Source of the DNA: Brucella pseudintermedia
GTDB lineage: Bacteria; Pseudomonadota; Alphaproteobacteria; Rhizobiales; Rhizobiaceae
DNA length: 64,000 nucleotides
Strand: one strand, 5' to 3'
Assembly: GCF_042697365.1 (NCBI RefSeq)
Contig: NZ_CP137604.1
Shown: positions 43,189-50,990 of the stretch, in pieces
Layout of the letters: every line of letters starts with the position of its first letter
Numbering within the stretch: the first letter of the stretch is position 1
The notes under the pieces: model-generated
The model's input: the letters and a program-made list of their open reading frames with translations, nothing else
What the model was told of the DNA's origin: nothing
The model's database searches: none
Program-made: the position numbers and the translations under genes

Positions 43189-44717
43189 CAGACCGCTGAC
43201 AAACCCATCGATATTTTCGACGGGTTTTGTTCTGGGAAGTATGCTGTTTTGGGCGGCAGAGTTTTGACGCAGATTGAGAAGGGTGTATCCGGCTCATGCG
43301 CTGACCGGTTTTGGCCCTTTGGTGAGCGCCATTGCGATCTTCTTGATGTTCTGGGCACTCGCGGCTAGCAGGCATTGCCATCTGACCTTGATGAGGCCAC
43401 GGAACCTGGCATAGCGATGTCCATGCAACTGCTTGGCATCGGCAAAGGAACGCTCCACCGTCTCCTTGCGTCGTTTGTAGATGGCCTTGCCCCAAGGCGT
43501 GAGGCGGTGGGTGTCGGTGCGCTCGCGGGCGTCGGCCCACACATGGCGGGTGATGATGCGTTCCGCCCTGGCGTTGCTGGTGCAGGAGGCGAGAAGCGGG
43601 CAGTCGCCGCAGATGGCCGGATCGGAGCGATAGTGGCGATAGCCGTTGCGGTCGGTGGTGGCATAAGTCAGGAGTTGGCCTTCAGGGCAGCGATAACCAT
43701 CCACCGCGCCGTCATAGACGAATTTCGACTTGCGCATCATGCCGGGTTTGGGTGGTGTCGGATTGCGATAGCCGGTGACACCGAGAATGGCGCGCTCCTC
43801 CAGTCCCCTGGCGATGCCGGATGTGGCATAGCCGGCATCGAGCCCGACGGCGCCGACAGCAAAGCCGAAGCGCTCACGCTGCCGGTCAAGCCGGCCCAGA
43901 TAGACGATGCTGTCATGGACGTTTGCCGGGGTGACATGGGTATCGGTGATGATGGCAAGCTTTCCGTCCACCGTGCGGTGGTCGAGATAGAAGAAGCCCT
44001 TCGGCTTGCCGTCGCGCACCATGTAGCCGCTGTCAGGATCGGTGCGACTGACCTTGGTCTCCTTCACCTGCGGCGCGTGCTCTTTTTCCTTCAATGGCTT
44101 CTGGCCGTGCAGCGCCCGCTCGGCCTCGATCGCCCGGTCGAGAGCGGCCCAATAGTCGGCACGCGATTTCTCGATCATGGCCAGATCATACTTGCCCTTG
44201 TTGGCATTGGCCTTCAGATGGGTCGAGTCGGTATAGAGCACTGTGCCATCGACCAGCCCATGGCCAATCGCCTGTTCGACGATATGGTCGAAGATGTCCT
44301 GGGCCACCGATGCGTCGTTGAAACGCCGGCGGCGGTTCTGCGACAGCGTCGAGGCATCGAACACACCATCGGTCAGCTTCATCCTCAGAAACCAGCGATA
44401 GGCGACATTGACCTCGATCTCGCGCACCAGCTGACGTTCCGAGCGGATGCCGAACAGGTAACCGATGAACAAAGCCTTGAACATCAAGGTCGGATCGAGC
44501 GCCGGGCGGCCGTTGTCGGCGCAGTAAAGTCCGGCAACGCGGTCGTGGATGAAGGAGAAGTCGATCACAGCATCGATCTTGCGAAGCAGGTGATCCTTCG
44601 GAACCAGACTGTCGAGCGTTACCATCTCGAGAGCTGTCTGCGACGGAGCGGGTTTCTTCAACATGGCCCAATGAATCACAAACCCCTCAACAAGGCCAGG
44701 GGTTTGTCAGCAGTCTG
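43189..44717 (-). mobile_element. IS1182-family insertion sequence, 1529 bp
   Basis: The ends are imperfect inverted repeats: CAGACCGCTGACAAACCC at 43189 and, on the other strand from 44717, CAGACTGCTGACAAACCC (one mismatch in 18). They enclose one transposase gene and are flanked by identical 22-bp direct repeats (43167-43188 and 44718-44739), which are themselves palindromic. Insertion into a palindrome with a long duplication fits what is known of the IS1182 family. The transposase frame is intact and the ends nearly perfect, so the element may be recently acquired and potentially active. Confidence 0.92.
43294..44679 (-). CDS. IS1182-family transposase
   Basis: This 461-residue DDE transposase has an N-terminal DUF772-like region (VPKDHLLRKIDAVIDFSFIHDRVAGLYCADNGRPALDPTLMFKALFIGYLFGIRSERQLVREIEVNVAYRWFL). 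The catalytic core includes LYTDSTHLKANANK (first Asp), GLDAGYAT (second Asp), and a C-terminal Y-x-x-R-K-E-T-V-E-R-S-F (catalytic Glu). A four-Cys CPLLASC segment precedes the end. The frame is full length without frameshift. Transcription is co-oriented with ftsZ upstream. Confidence 0.94.
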   Translation of the reverse strand: MIHWAMLKKPAPSQTALEMVTLDSLVPKDHLLRKIDAVIDFSFIHDRVAGLYCADNGRPALDPTLMFKALFIGYLFGIRSERQLVREIEVNVAYRWFLRMKLTDGVFDASTLSQNRRRRFNDASVAQDIFDHIVEQAIGHGLVDGTVLYTDSTHLKANANKGKYDLAMIEKSRADYWAALDRAIEAERALHGQKPLKEKEHAPQVKETKVSRTDPDSGYMVRDGKPKGFFYLDHRTVDGKLAIITDTHVTPANVHDSIVYLGRLDRQRERFGFAVGAVGLDAGYATSGIARGLEERAILGVTGYRNPTPPKPGMMRKSKFVYDGAVDGYRCPEGQLLTYATTDRNGYRHYRSDPAICGDCPLLASCTSNARAERIITRHVWADARERTDTHRLTPWGKAIYKRRKETVERSFADAKQLHGHRYARFRGLIKVRWQCLLAASAQNIKKIAMALTKGPKPVSA

Positions 44718-44739
44718 AGCCGCGGAATTACCCGCGGCT
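44718..44739 (-). repeat. Right target duplication of the IS; ftsZ terminator hairpin without its T-run
   Basis: This 22-bp duplicate of 43167-43188 lies 40 bp after the ftsZ stop. The hairpin stem is intact, but on the minus strand it is now followed by the IS end (CAGACTGC) rather than T residues, so it probably terminates less well than the original. Confidence 0.88.
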
Positions 44740-44779
44740 TTCAAATTCATTGTCCGAAATGGCTCTGCTCGACAAAGCC

Positions 44780-46489
44780 TCAGTTCGACTGGCGGCGCAG
44801 GAAGGCCGGAATTTCGAGCTGATCTTCTTCAGAAGCTGCCCGCGGCTGCGGACGGCCCTGATCGTCGAGCTGGCCGCGACGCGGTGCGTAGATCGACGAG
44901 TCCTGCTGGGGAGCACGGCGTTCGGCCGGGCGCATGCCGGGCTCGCGATGCTGGGCCGGTTCCAGGCGGGCTGCAGGCTGATCGTCCTCGCGACGCGACA
45001 GGCCATGGGTCAGGCGCTTCAGGAGGCTCATCGGGCCGCGCGGTTCTTCCTGTACAGGTTGCTGCGGAGCGCGACGGGCATTGAGTTCAGCCTGTGCGAC
45101 CGGAGGGAAATCCGAAACGGCTGGCATGCGTGGAGCCGGACGCGGCTCGCGAACGGGCTGTTCGTGCATCTGCGGCTGCTGATAGGTCTGCGGCTGCACG
45201 GCCTGAGCTGCCTGATGGGCTGCCGGAGCCTGCGGCATCGGTGCACGGGCGACCGGAGCGCGTTCGAAGGATTCCGGCGCCGGAGCCTGAAAGATGCGGC
45301 TCTGCGGACGGAATTCCGATTCGGCAGAAGCGGCAGGGGCTGCGGGTGCGGCTGGAATTTCGGTTTCGGCGGACTGGATCGCCTGGGCAATCGGGTCGAC
45401 CTGACGCGGCTGTTCAACGACAGGAGGACGCAGTGCGCCATGCGGAGCCATCGGCTTTGCCTGAGCGGCAGTCTGCTTCACCGGCTGGCGAAATTCCAGC
45501 GGCGCAGGCGCCGCGTCTCCTAACTGCTTATCGATACCGGTAGCGACGACAGAAACGCGGATGACGCCTTCAAGACCTTCGTCGAAGGTTGCGCCGAGGA
45601 TGATGTTCGCATCCGGATCGACTTCCTCGCGAATGCGGGTCGCGGCTTCGTCGACTTCGAACAGGGTCATGTCGCGACCGCCGGTGATCGAGATCAGGAG
45701 GCCCTTTGCGCCACGCATCGAGGTTTCGTCGAGCAGCGGGTTGGCGATTGCAGCTTCGGCAGCAGCCATTGCACGGCCTTCGCCGGAAGCTTCGCCCGTG
45801 CCCATCATGGCCTTGCCCATTTCGCGCATGACCGAGCGAACGTCGGCGAAGTCGAGATTGATGAGGCCTTCCTTGACCATCAGGTCGGTAATGCAGGCAA
45901 CGCCGGAATAGAGCACCTGATCAGCCATTGCGAAAGCATCGGCGAAGGTGGTCTTGTCATTGGCGATGCGGAAGAGGTTCTGGTTCGGAATGACGATGAG
46001 CGTATCGACATTCTTCTGCAGTTCTTCGATGCCGAGATCGGCAGTCTTCATGCGGCGGGCGCCTTCGAAATGGAAAGGCTTGGTCACGACGCCGACGGTG
46101 AGGATACCGCGTTCACGGGCAGCACGCGCCACGACCGGAGCAGCGCCGGTGCCGGTGCCGCCGCCCATGCCAGCCGTCACGAAGCACATATGTGTGCCGT
46201 TCAGGTGATCGACGATTTCGTCGATGCATTCCTCAGCGGCCGCACGGCCAACCTCTGGCTGGGAACCCGCACCGAGACCCTCTGTAACGGCAGCGCCGAG
46301 CTGGATCATGCGTTCGGACTTCGACATCGTCAAAGCCTGAGCGTCGGTGTTGGCCACGACAAAATCCACGCCGCGCAAGCCGGCATTGATCATGTTGTTG
46401 ACCGCATTGCCGCCGCCGCCGCCGACACCGAATACGGTGATGCGGGGCTTCAGCTCGGTGATATCCGGCTTTTGCAGATTGATAGTCAT
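44780..46489 (-). CDS. ftsZ: Cell division protein FtsZ
   Basis: This 569-residue tubulin homologue forms the Z ring. The GTPase core (about residues 1-320) includes FGVGGGGGNAVNNMI, the tubulin signature GGGTGTGAAPV, and the T7 loop NLDFADVRSVM. A ~230-residue Pro/Gln/Ala-rich disordered linker follows, as usual in Rhizobiales. The conserved C-terminal peptide LEIPAFLRRQ binds FtsA and other partners. It is last in ddl-ftsQ-ftsA-ftsZ, and an IS interrupts its terminator region 40 bp downstream. Confidence 0.97.
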   Translation of the reverse strand: MTINLQKPDITELKPRITVFGVGGGGGNAVNNMINAGLRGVDFVVANTDAQALTMSKSERMIQLGAAVTEGLGAGSQPEVGRAAAEECIDEIVDHLNGTHMCFVTAGMGGGTGTGAAPVVARAARERGILTVGVVTKPFHFEGARRMKTADLGIEELQKNVDTLIVIPNQNLFRIANDKTTFADAFAMADQVLYSGVACITDLMVKEGLINLDFADVRSVMREMGKAMMGTGEASGEGRAMAAAEAAIANPLLDETSMRGAKGLLISITGGRDMTLFEVDEAATRIREEVDPDANIILGATFDEGLEGVIRVSVVATGIDKQLGDAAPAPLEFRQPVKQTAAQAKPMAPHGALRPPVVEQPRQVDPIAQAIQSAETEIPAAPAAPAASAESEFRPQSRIFQAPAPESFERAPVARAPMPQAPAAHQAAQAVQPQTYQQPQMHEQPVREPRPAPRMPAVSDFPPVAQAELNARRAPQQPVQEEPRGPMSLLKRLTHGLSRREDDQPAARLEPAQHREPGMRPAERRAPQQDSSIYAPRRGQLDDQGRPQPRAASEEDQLEIPAFLRRQSN

Positions 46490-46612
46490 AGGTCCTTGTT
46501 CCTCTTAAGCCTTACCACCGCTTCGCCGCCGCGGTGTGGATTGGTTGTTACCCAGATGGTCACGCCCCAATAAGTCGACACGCTAATTCAACAGCTTACA
46601 CAATACTGGTAC

Positions 46613-47935
46613 TCAGAAACTCTCTTTCAGCCATTGGCTGACACGTTGAATGCGCCCACCCGTACCGGTCATGAGACCGGAGGAAGCTGCTTTCACCGAC
46701 CGCTCTTCTATCCCGGCCACCTGCGGGTAAATCAGAAGTCCAACGGTCGCGGAGAAAGCCGCCCCCTTAGCCGCCTCAGGCAATCCCGCTATTCCTAGAG
46801 GACGCCCGATTCGTACATTTCTTGCAAGGATTCGTCTGGCTGCCTCCGGCATTCCCGGCAGCTGGCTTGCGCCGCCCGTCAGAACCACCCGCTTGCCGAC
46901 GATATGTCCGAGACCGGACTGGTTGAGCCTGTCGCGCACCAGTTCCAATGTCTCTTCCACCCTCGCACGGATAATCCGCGTCAGCACCGAGCGTGGATAT
47001 TGATTGGGTACATCACGCTCATCGTCGCCGATTGGCGGAACCGAGATGAGGTCGCGGTCATCGGCAGCGCTTGGCAGCGCCGAACCGTACATGACCTTCA
47101 GGCGTTCGGCATCTTCCATGCGTGTGGAGAAGCCGCGCGCCACATCCATCGTGACATGCGTGCCGCCGATAGCCACTGCATCGGCGTGAATGAATTTGCC
47201 TTCGGAGAAGACGGAAATCGTCGTCGTGCCGCCGCCCATATCGATGCAGGCCGCGCCCATCTCAGCCTCGTCGCCCACCAGAGCTGCAAGACCGCTGGCA
47301 TAAGGCGTTGCTACGATGGCTTCCACCGACAGATGGCAGCGATTGATGCAAAGCTCCAGATTGCGCAACGGCGCGGCATCGGCGGTCAGCACATGCATAT
47401 CGACGCCAAGGCTGTCACCCAGCATTCCAAGCGGATCGCGAATGCCGCGCTCGCCATCGAGCGTATAGCCAACAGGCAGCGAATGAACGAGATGGCGTTC
47501 GGCGGCGAGCGCCTGCTTGGCGCCAGCGGCCAGCACACGGCGAATATCCGCCTGCTCTACTTCATGGCCGCCCAGATTGACGCTCGCCGTGAAGGTTTCG
47601 CTCTTAAGGCGGCCGGCAGAAATATTGACGATCAGGCTGTCGACGGTCAGTCCGGCCATGCGCTCTGCCGCATCGACCGCAAGACGGATCGACTGTTCAG
47701 CCGCGTCAAGATCGATGATGACGCCCGACTTTACGCCGCGCGAACGCTGATGGCCGATGCCCAGCACCTCCATGCGGTGCGTGCGACCCGGCAGCAGTGC
47801 GCCGCCCTCATGCGGGCGCAACCTTGCAATGACGCAGGAAACCTTGCTCGATCCGACGTCCAGAACCGTCAGAAGGCGCACCTTGCGCCCTGCAGCCCCG
47901 CCTTGTGATGTTCCCTTGCCGCCCAGAATACTCAT
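46613..47935 (-). CDS. ftsA: Cell division protein FtsA
   Basis: This 440-residue actin-like ATPase anchors FtsZ to the membrane. The phosphate-1 loop is VLDVGSSKVSCVIARL, phosphate-2 is ACIDMGGGTTTISVF, and the adenosine motif is VVLTGGASQLPG. The C-terminal RIQRVSQWLKESF is the amphipathic membrane-targeting helix. The start overlaps the ftsQ stop (ATGA), so the two are translationally coupled. Confidence 0.96.
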   Translation of the reverse strand: MSILGGKGTSQGGAAGRKVRLLTVLDVGSSKVSCVIARLRPHEGGALLPGRTHRMEVLGIGHQRSRGVKSGVIIDLDAAEQSIRLAVDAAERMAGLTVDSLIVNISAGRLKSETFTASVNLGGHEVEQADIRRVLAAGAKQALAAERHLVHSLPVGYTLDGERGIRDPLGMLGDSLGVDMHVLTADAAPLRNLELCINRCHLSVEAIVATPYASGLAALVGDEAEMGAACIDMGGGTTTISVFSEGKFIHADAVAIGGTHVTMDVARGFSTRMEDAERLKVMYGSALPSAADDRDLISVPPIGDDERDVPNQYPRSVLTRIIRARVEETLELVRDRLNQSGLGHIVGKRVVLTGGASQLPGMPEAARRILARNVRIGRPLGIAGLPEAAKGAAFSATVGLLIYPQVAGIEERSVKAASSGLMTGTGGRIQRVSQWLKESF

Positions 47936-48867
47936 ACGCGCTTCCCCGTGCGGGATAGTTCTTTTTTACGCTCTGCCAGAAATTTCTGGCGCTGCTCCAT
48001 GCCGCTCGCCGTCAGTTGCACCGTGACCCGGTCTTCGAGACGAAGATCGACCGAAGCGATATCGCGCGACAGAAGATGCTGTTCCTGGTCGAGCTTGTCG
48101 ACCTGCGCCAGCGCCTTCAGCGGATCGGTTTCCGGCAGCATGATGCGCACACCATTATCCAGCAGCAGATCCCAGCGGCGGTCGCCCACGCGAACATAAG
48201 CCCGGATCTTTCCGGCCAGCGCCGGATAGGCCGCGATTTCATCGACGAAACCCTTGACCTTCTTTTCCGCGCCCTCACCCACCACGAGCGGCAGCGAATT
48301 GTAACGGCCCGGACGGAACGGAACGATGGTGTCGCCCGCAGCATCGATCAACGACAGATCCTTGTCGTTCTGCCAGATGGCGAACGCCTTGCGCTCCCGC
48401 AGCGACACAAGAACGGTGCCGGGATAAACCTTGCGGACTTCCGCGCTTTCCACCCAAGGCAGCTTGTCGATAGACTGGCGTGCCTCTTCGGCGCTCAGGC
48501 CGACCAGGGAAGTCTCGCCGTCCAGATCGAGCTGACCCAGAATATCGATGTCGGAGGTCTCGTTGTTGCCGACAACCTTCACATCCTCGATTGCGAAACC
48601 AAGCGTGGACGCAGTTGCCTTGACGACTTCGGGTGTATGGCCACCCACGGCCATTCCATAAAGGCCAGTCGCGCCAAGAAAGCCCAGCATGCCGACGGTG
48701 CCGGCATGGCGCGGAATGTTGACATTGCCCTGAAACAGGCGGACGGCAAAGCGGAACGGCTTGCGCAGGAAGCGCGGCAGGACAAAAGCGGCACCCATCG
48801 CGCCCGATGCATCCCGCATCGAGCCCGAGCGCCCGTATCCGTCCGATTTTCCGTTCAACGCAAACAA
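47932..48867 (-). CDS. ftsQ: Cell division protein FtsQ
   Basis: This bitopic inner-membrane protein of about 311 residues has one transmembrane helix (HAGTVGMLGFLGATGLYGMAVGG) and then a periplasmic POTRA domain (FAIEDVKVVGNNETSDIDILGQL) and the FtsQ beta domain. It links cytoplasmic and periplasmic divisome parts. I place the start at TTG 48867 (FALNGKSDGYG), which has GGAGG seven bases upstream; a farther TTG at 48888 is less likely. It overlaps the 3' end of ddl by 13 bp and ftsA by 4 bp. Confidence 0.92.
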   Translation of the reverse strand: MFALNGKSDGYGRSGSMRDASGAMGAAFVLPRFLRKPFRFAVRLFQGNVNIPRHAGTVGMLGFLGATGLYGMAVGGHTPEVVKATASTLGFAIEDVKVVGNNETSDIDILGQLDLDGETSLVGLSAEEARQSIDKLPWVESAEVRKVYPGTVLVSLRERKAFAIWQNDKDLSLIDAAGDTIVPFRPGRYNSLPLVVGEGAEKKVKGFVDEIAAYPALAGKIRAYVRVGDRRWDLLLDNGVRIMLPETDPLKALAQVDKLDQEQHLLSRDIASVDLRLEDRVTVQLTASGMEQRQKFLAERKKELSRTGKRV

Positions 48868-49781
48868 GACGCGTCCTCCACCATCCAACTCAACAATTCA
48901 CCGAAAGAGATACCAGCCGCCTTGGCGATATCAGGCACGAGCGAGGTAGGAGTCATCCCCGGCTGGGTATTGATTTCCAGCCAGATAACTTCGCCATCTT
49001 CGGAGAAACGATCATCGAAACGGAAGTCCGACCGGCTTACGCCCCGACACCCGATTGCCCGATGCGCCGTAAGGGCCATTGTTTGTATTTTTTGGTAAAT
49101 ATTTGGTAAAATTTTTGCGGGACACACGTGAGTTGATGCACCTGCAACATATTTTGAATCGTAATCGTAGAACTGGTGCCCGACGGGAATGATCTCGCAC
49201 ACATCCATGACGCGATCGCCCATAACGGCACAGGTCAGTTCGCGACCGGGAATGTATTTCTCGACCAGAACCTCCGCGCCGTAATTCCACTCGGCAGAGC
49301 TGATGATCTGCGGCGGATGAGCCTGATCCTCCTTGACGATGACGACGCCGAAGCTGGACCCTTCGCGCACCGGCTTGACCACGTAAGGCGGCTTCATCGG
49401 ATGCTCCGCGCCGATCTCGAAGCGATTGAGAAGAAGCGAGGGGGCAACAGCGACACCAGCGGCAGCAGCAACCTTCTTGGCGCGATCCTTGTCCATGGCC
49501 AACGCCGAAGCAAGCACGCCCGAATGCGTGTAGGGAATCTGGAGATACTCAAGAACGCCCTGAATGGCGCCGTCTTCACCGAAAGGACCATGCAGTGCAT
49601 TGAACGCAACATCGGGCTTCAGCTCGGCAAGAACGCTGGCAACATTGCGATCCACGTCAACACGCGTCACGCGATAGCCGCACCCTTCGAGGGTCGCAGC
49701 ACAAGCCGCTCCGGAGGACAAGCTCACCGGACGCTCCGAAGAGAAACCGCCCATCAAAACGGCAACGTGCTTTCCCGTCAT
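48855..49781 (-). CDS. ddlB: D-alanine--D-alanine ligase
   Basis: This 308-residue ATP-grasp enzyme makes the D-Ala-D-Ala dipeptide for peptidoglycan. Motifs are HVAVLMGGFSSERPVSLSSG, the ATP-binding KPVREGSSFGV, and the Mg-binding WLEINTQPGMTPTSLVP. ATG 49781 (MTGKHVAVLM) removes 22 non-conserved codons. A stretch of roughly 30 codons around 49085-49165 is strikingly AT-rich with codons such as TTA, ATA and AAA, though the encoded THVCPAKILPNIYQKIQ is normal for the family (see findings). It is the first gene after the murB terminator. Confidence 0.95.
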   Translation of the reverse strand: MTGKHVAVLMGGFSSERPVSLSSGAACAATLEGCGYRVTRVDVDRNVASVLAELKPDVAFNALHGPFGEDGAIQGVLEYLQIPYTHSGVLASALAMDKDRAKKVAAAAGVAVAPSLLLNRFEIGAEHPMKPPYVVKPVREGSSFGVVIVKEDQAHPPQIISSAEWNYGAEVLVEKYIPGRELTCAVMGDRVMDVCEIIPVGHQFYDYDSKYVAGASTHVCPAKILPNIYQKIQTMALTAHRAIGCRGVSRSDFRFDDRFSEDGEVIWLEINTQPGMTPTSLVPDIAKAAGISFGELLSWMVEDASCLR

Positions 49782-49896
49782 GTCAGCATCCCCTCTGCGC
49801 AATCCCCTGCGCATCAATTGAACAGAATCCAGGCAACCCAGCAGCACAGGCCGCAGGCACCCGCGACAGGAAAATCCTGCCGAATCAAATCACTGT

Positions 49897-49904
49897 GTGG
49901 TTAA
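49897..49904 (-). promoter_or_regulatory. Possible CtrA half-site upstream of ddlB
   Basis: On the minus strand TTAACCAC matches the alphaproteobacterial CtrA half-site TTAACCAT at 7 of 8 bases. It is 116 bp upstream of the ddlB start in the gap that should hold the ddl-ftsQAZ promoter. One short motif is weak evidence. Confidence 0.25.
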
Positions 49905-49981
49905 CCCTAAAGAATCAGAGGATTGATTCCGTGACAAGACCCTATAGGAAGGGACGAACCTTACGCGTCGCTTGCGAAGGC

Positions 49982-50016
49982 AAAAAAGCCCGGAATTTCA
50001 GGTAGAAAATCCGGGC
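49982..50016 (-). terminator. Rho-independent terminator after murB
   Basis: On the minus strand a 12-bp stem with one mismatch (GCCCGGATTTTC/GAAATTCCGGGC) and a 5-nt loop is followed by TTTTTT. It lies 11 bp after the murB stop and separates the rsmH-to-murB part of the dcw cluster from ddl-ftsQAZ. Confidence 0.92.
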
Positions 50017-50026
50017 AACTTTTTTA

Positions 50027-50989
50027 TTAGAATTTTCCGAGAAACTCTTCAACCGGCTCGCCATCGCGGAACAAACCGAGACGTTTGATTTCCCAATGCA
50101 GGCGAATGCCCGAATTTTCAAAAACCCTGGCGCGAACCGTTTCGCCCAAAGTCTCCAGATCATGCCCCGTTGCGGTGCCTGTATTGATCATGAAATTGCA
50201 ATGCATTTCTGACATCTGCGCGCCGCCGACACGCAAACCGCGGCAGCCTGCCTTGTCGATTTCCTTCCAGGCCGATGTGCCTTCGGGGTTCTTGAAGGTC
50301 GAACCGCCTGTCTTCTCGCGCACCGGCTGCACCGTCTCGCGGTGATGCTGCACCTCGTCCATGGCTTGCCGGATCGCCTCACGATCGCCGGGAGTGCCTT
50401 CAAACAGGACGGAAGTAAAAATCAGGTCCGGCGAAGCCGACGAATGCCGATAGGCATAGCCCATCTCCGCATTGGAAAGCACATGCACTTCCCCCTTGCG
50501 GTCGAGCGCGCGCACTTCCACCACGCGCTCGCGTGTTTCCACGCCGTTGGCGCCCGCATTCATGCGCAAGGCGCCGCCGATGCCGCCGGGTATACCATGG
50601 TAGAAATGAAAGCCGCCGAGCCCCGCTTCCAGAGCCGCCGCAGCCACGCGCTTGTCGGGCGTTGCCGCCCCTGCCCGCAACTGCGTATCGGAAACCTGCT
50701 CCACCTCGCCAAAGCCTTTGGCGGAAAGCCGCACAACAAAGCCCGGAACGCCGCCATCGCGCACCAGAAGGTTGGAGCCGATTCCAACGACAAGGATCGG
50801 TATATCTTCCGGGACAGCCTTCAGAAATGCGGAAAGATCTTCCTCATCGGCAGGCTGGAAAAGCACCTGTGCCGGTCCGCCAGCGCGAAACCAGGTTATC
50901 TTGTCCATGCTTGCATCGGCTGTCAGCCGACCCCGCAGGCCCGACAGCTTGCCATCGAGCTTCTTCAGAAGCGTCTCGCCGCTTTCCAT
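50027..50989 (-). CDS. murB: UDP-N-acetylenolpyruvoylglucosamine reductase
   Basis: This 320-residue FAD enzyme reduces UDP-GlcNAc-enolpyruvate to UDP-MurNAc. Motifs are TWFRAGGPAQVLFQPADEEDL, VVGIGSNLLVRDGGVPGFVV, the GIPGGIGGALRMNAGANG loop and the C-terminal GGSTFKNPEG with catalytic residues. The true start is ATG 50989 (MESGETLLKK); the open frame continues far upstream into murC but with nonsense sequence. It follows murC after 1 bp and ends at a strong terminator. Confidence 0.95.
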   Translation of the reverse strand: MESGETLLKKLDGKLSGLRGRLTADASMDKITWFRAGGPAQVLFQPADEEDLSAFLKAVPEDIPILVVGIGSNLLVRDGGVPGFVVRLSAKGFGEVEQVSDTQLRAGAATPDKRVAAAALEAGLGGFHFYHGIPGGIGGALRMNAGANGVETRERVVEVRALDRKGEVHVLSNAEMGYAYRHSSASPDLIFTSVLFEGTPGDREAIRQAMDEVQHHRETVQPVREKTGGSTFKNPEGTSAWKEIDKAGCRGLRVGGAQMSEMHCNFMINTGTATGHDLETLGETVRARVFENSGIRLHWEIKRLGLFRDGEPVEEFLGKF

Positions 50990-50990
50990 C

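Noticed and set aside
43375..44718. 447-codon plus-strand frame spanning the transposase gene
   Set aside because: Antisense shadow; the minus-strand frame holds the DDE transposase motifs.
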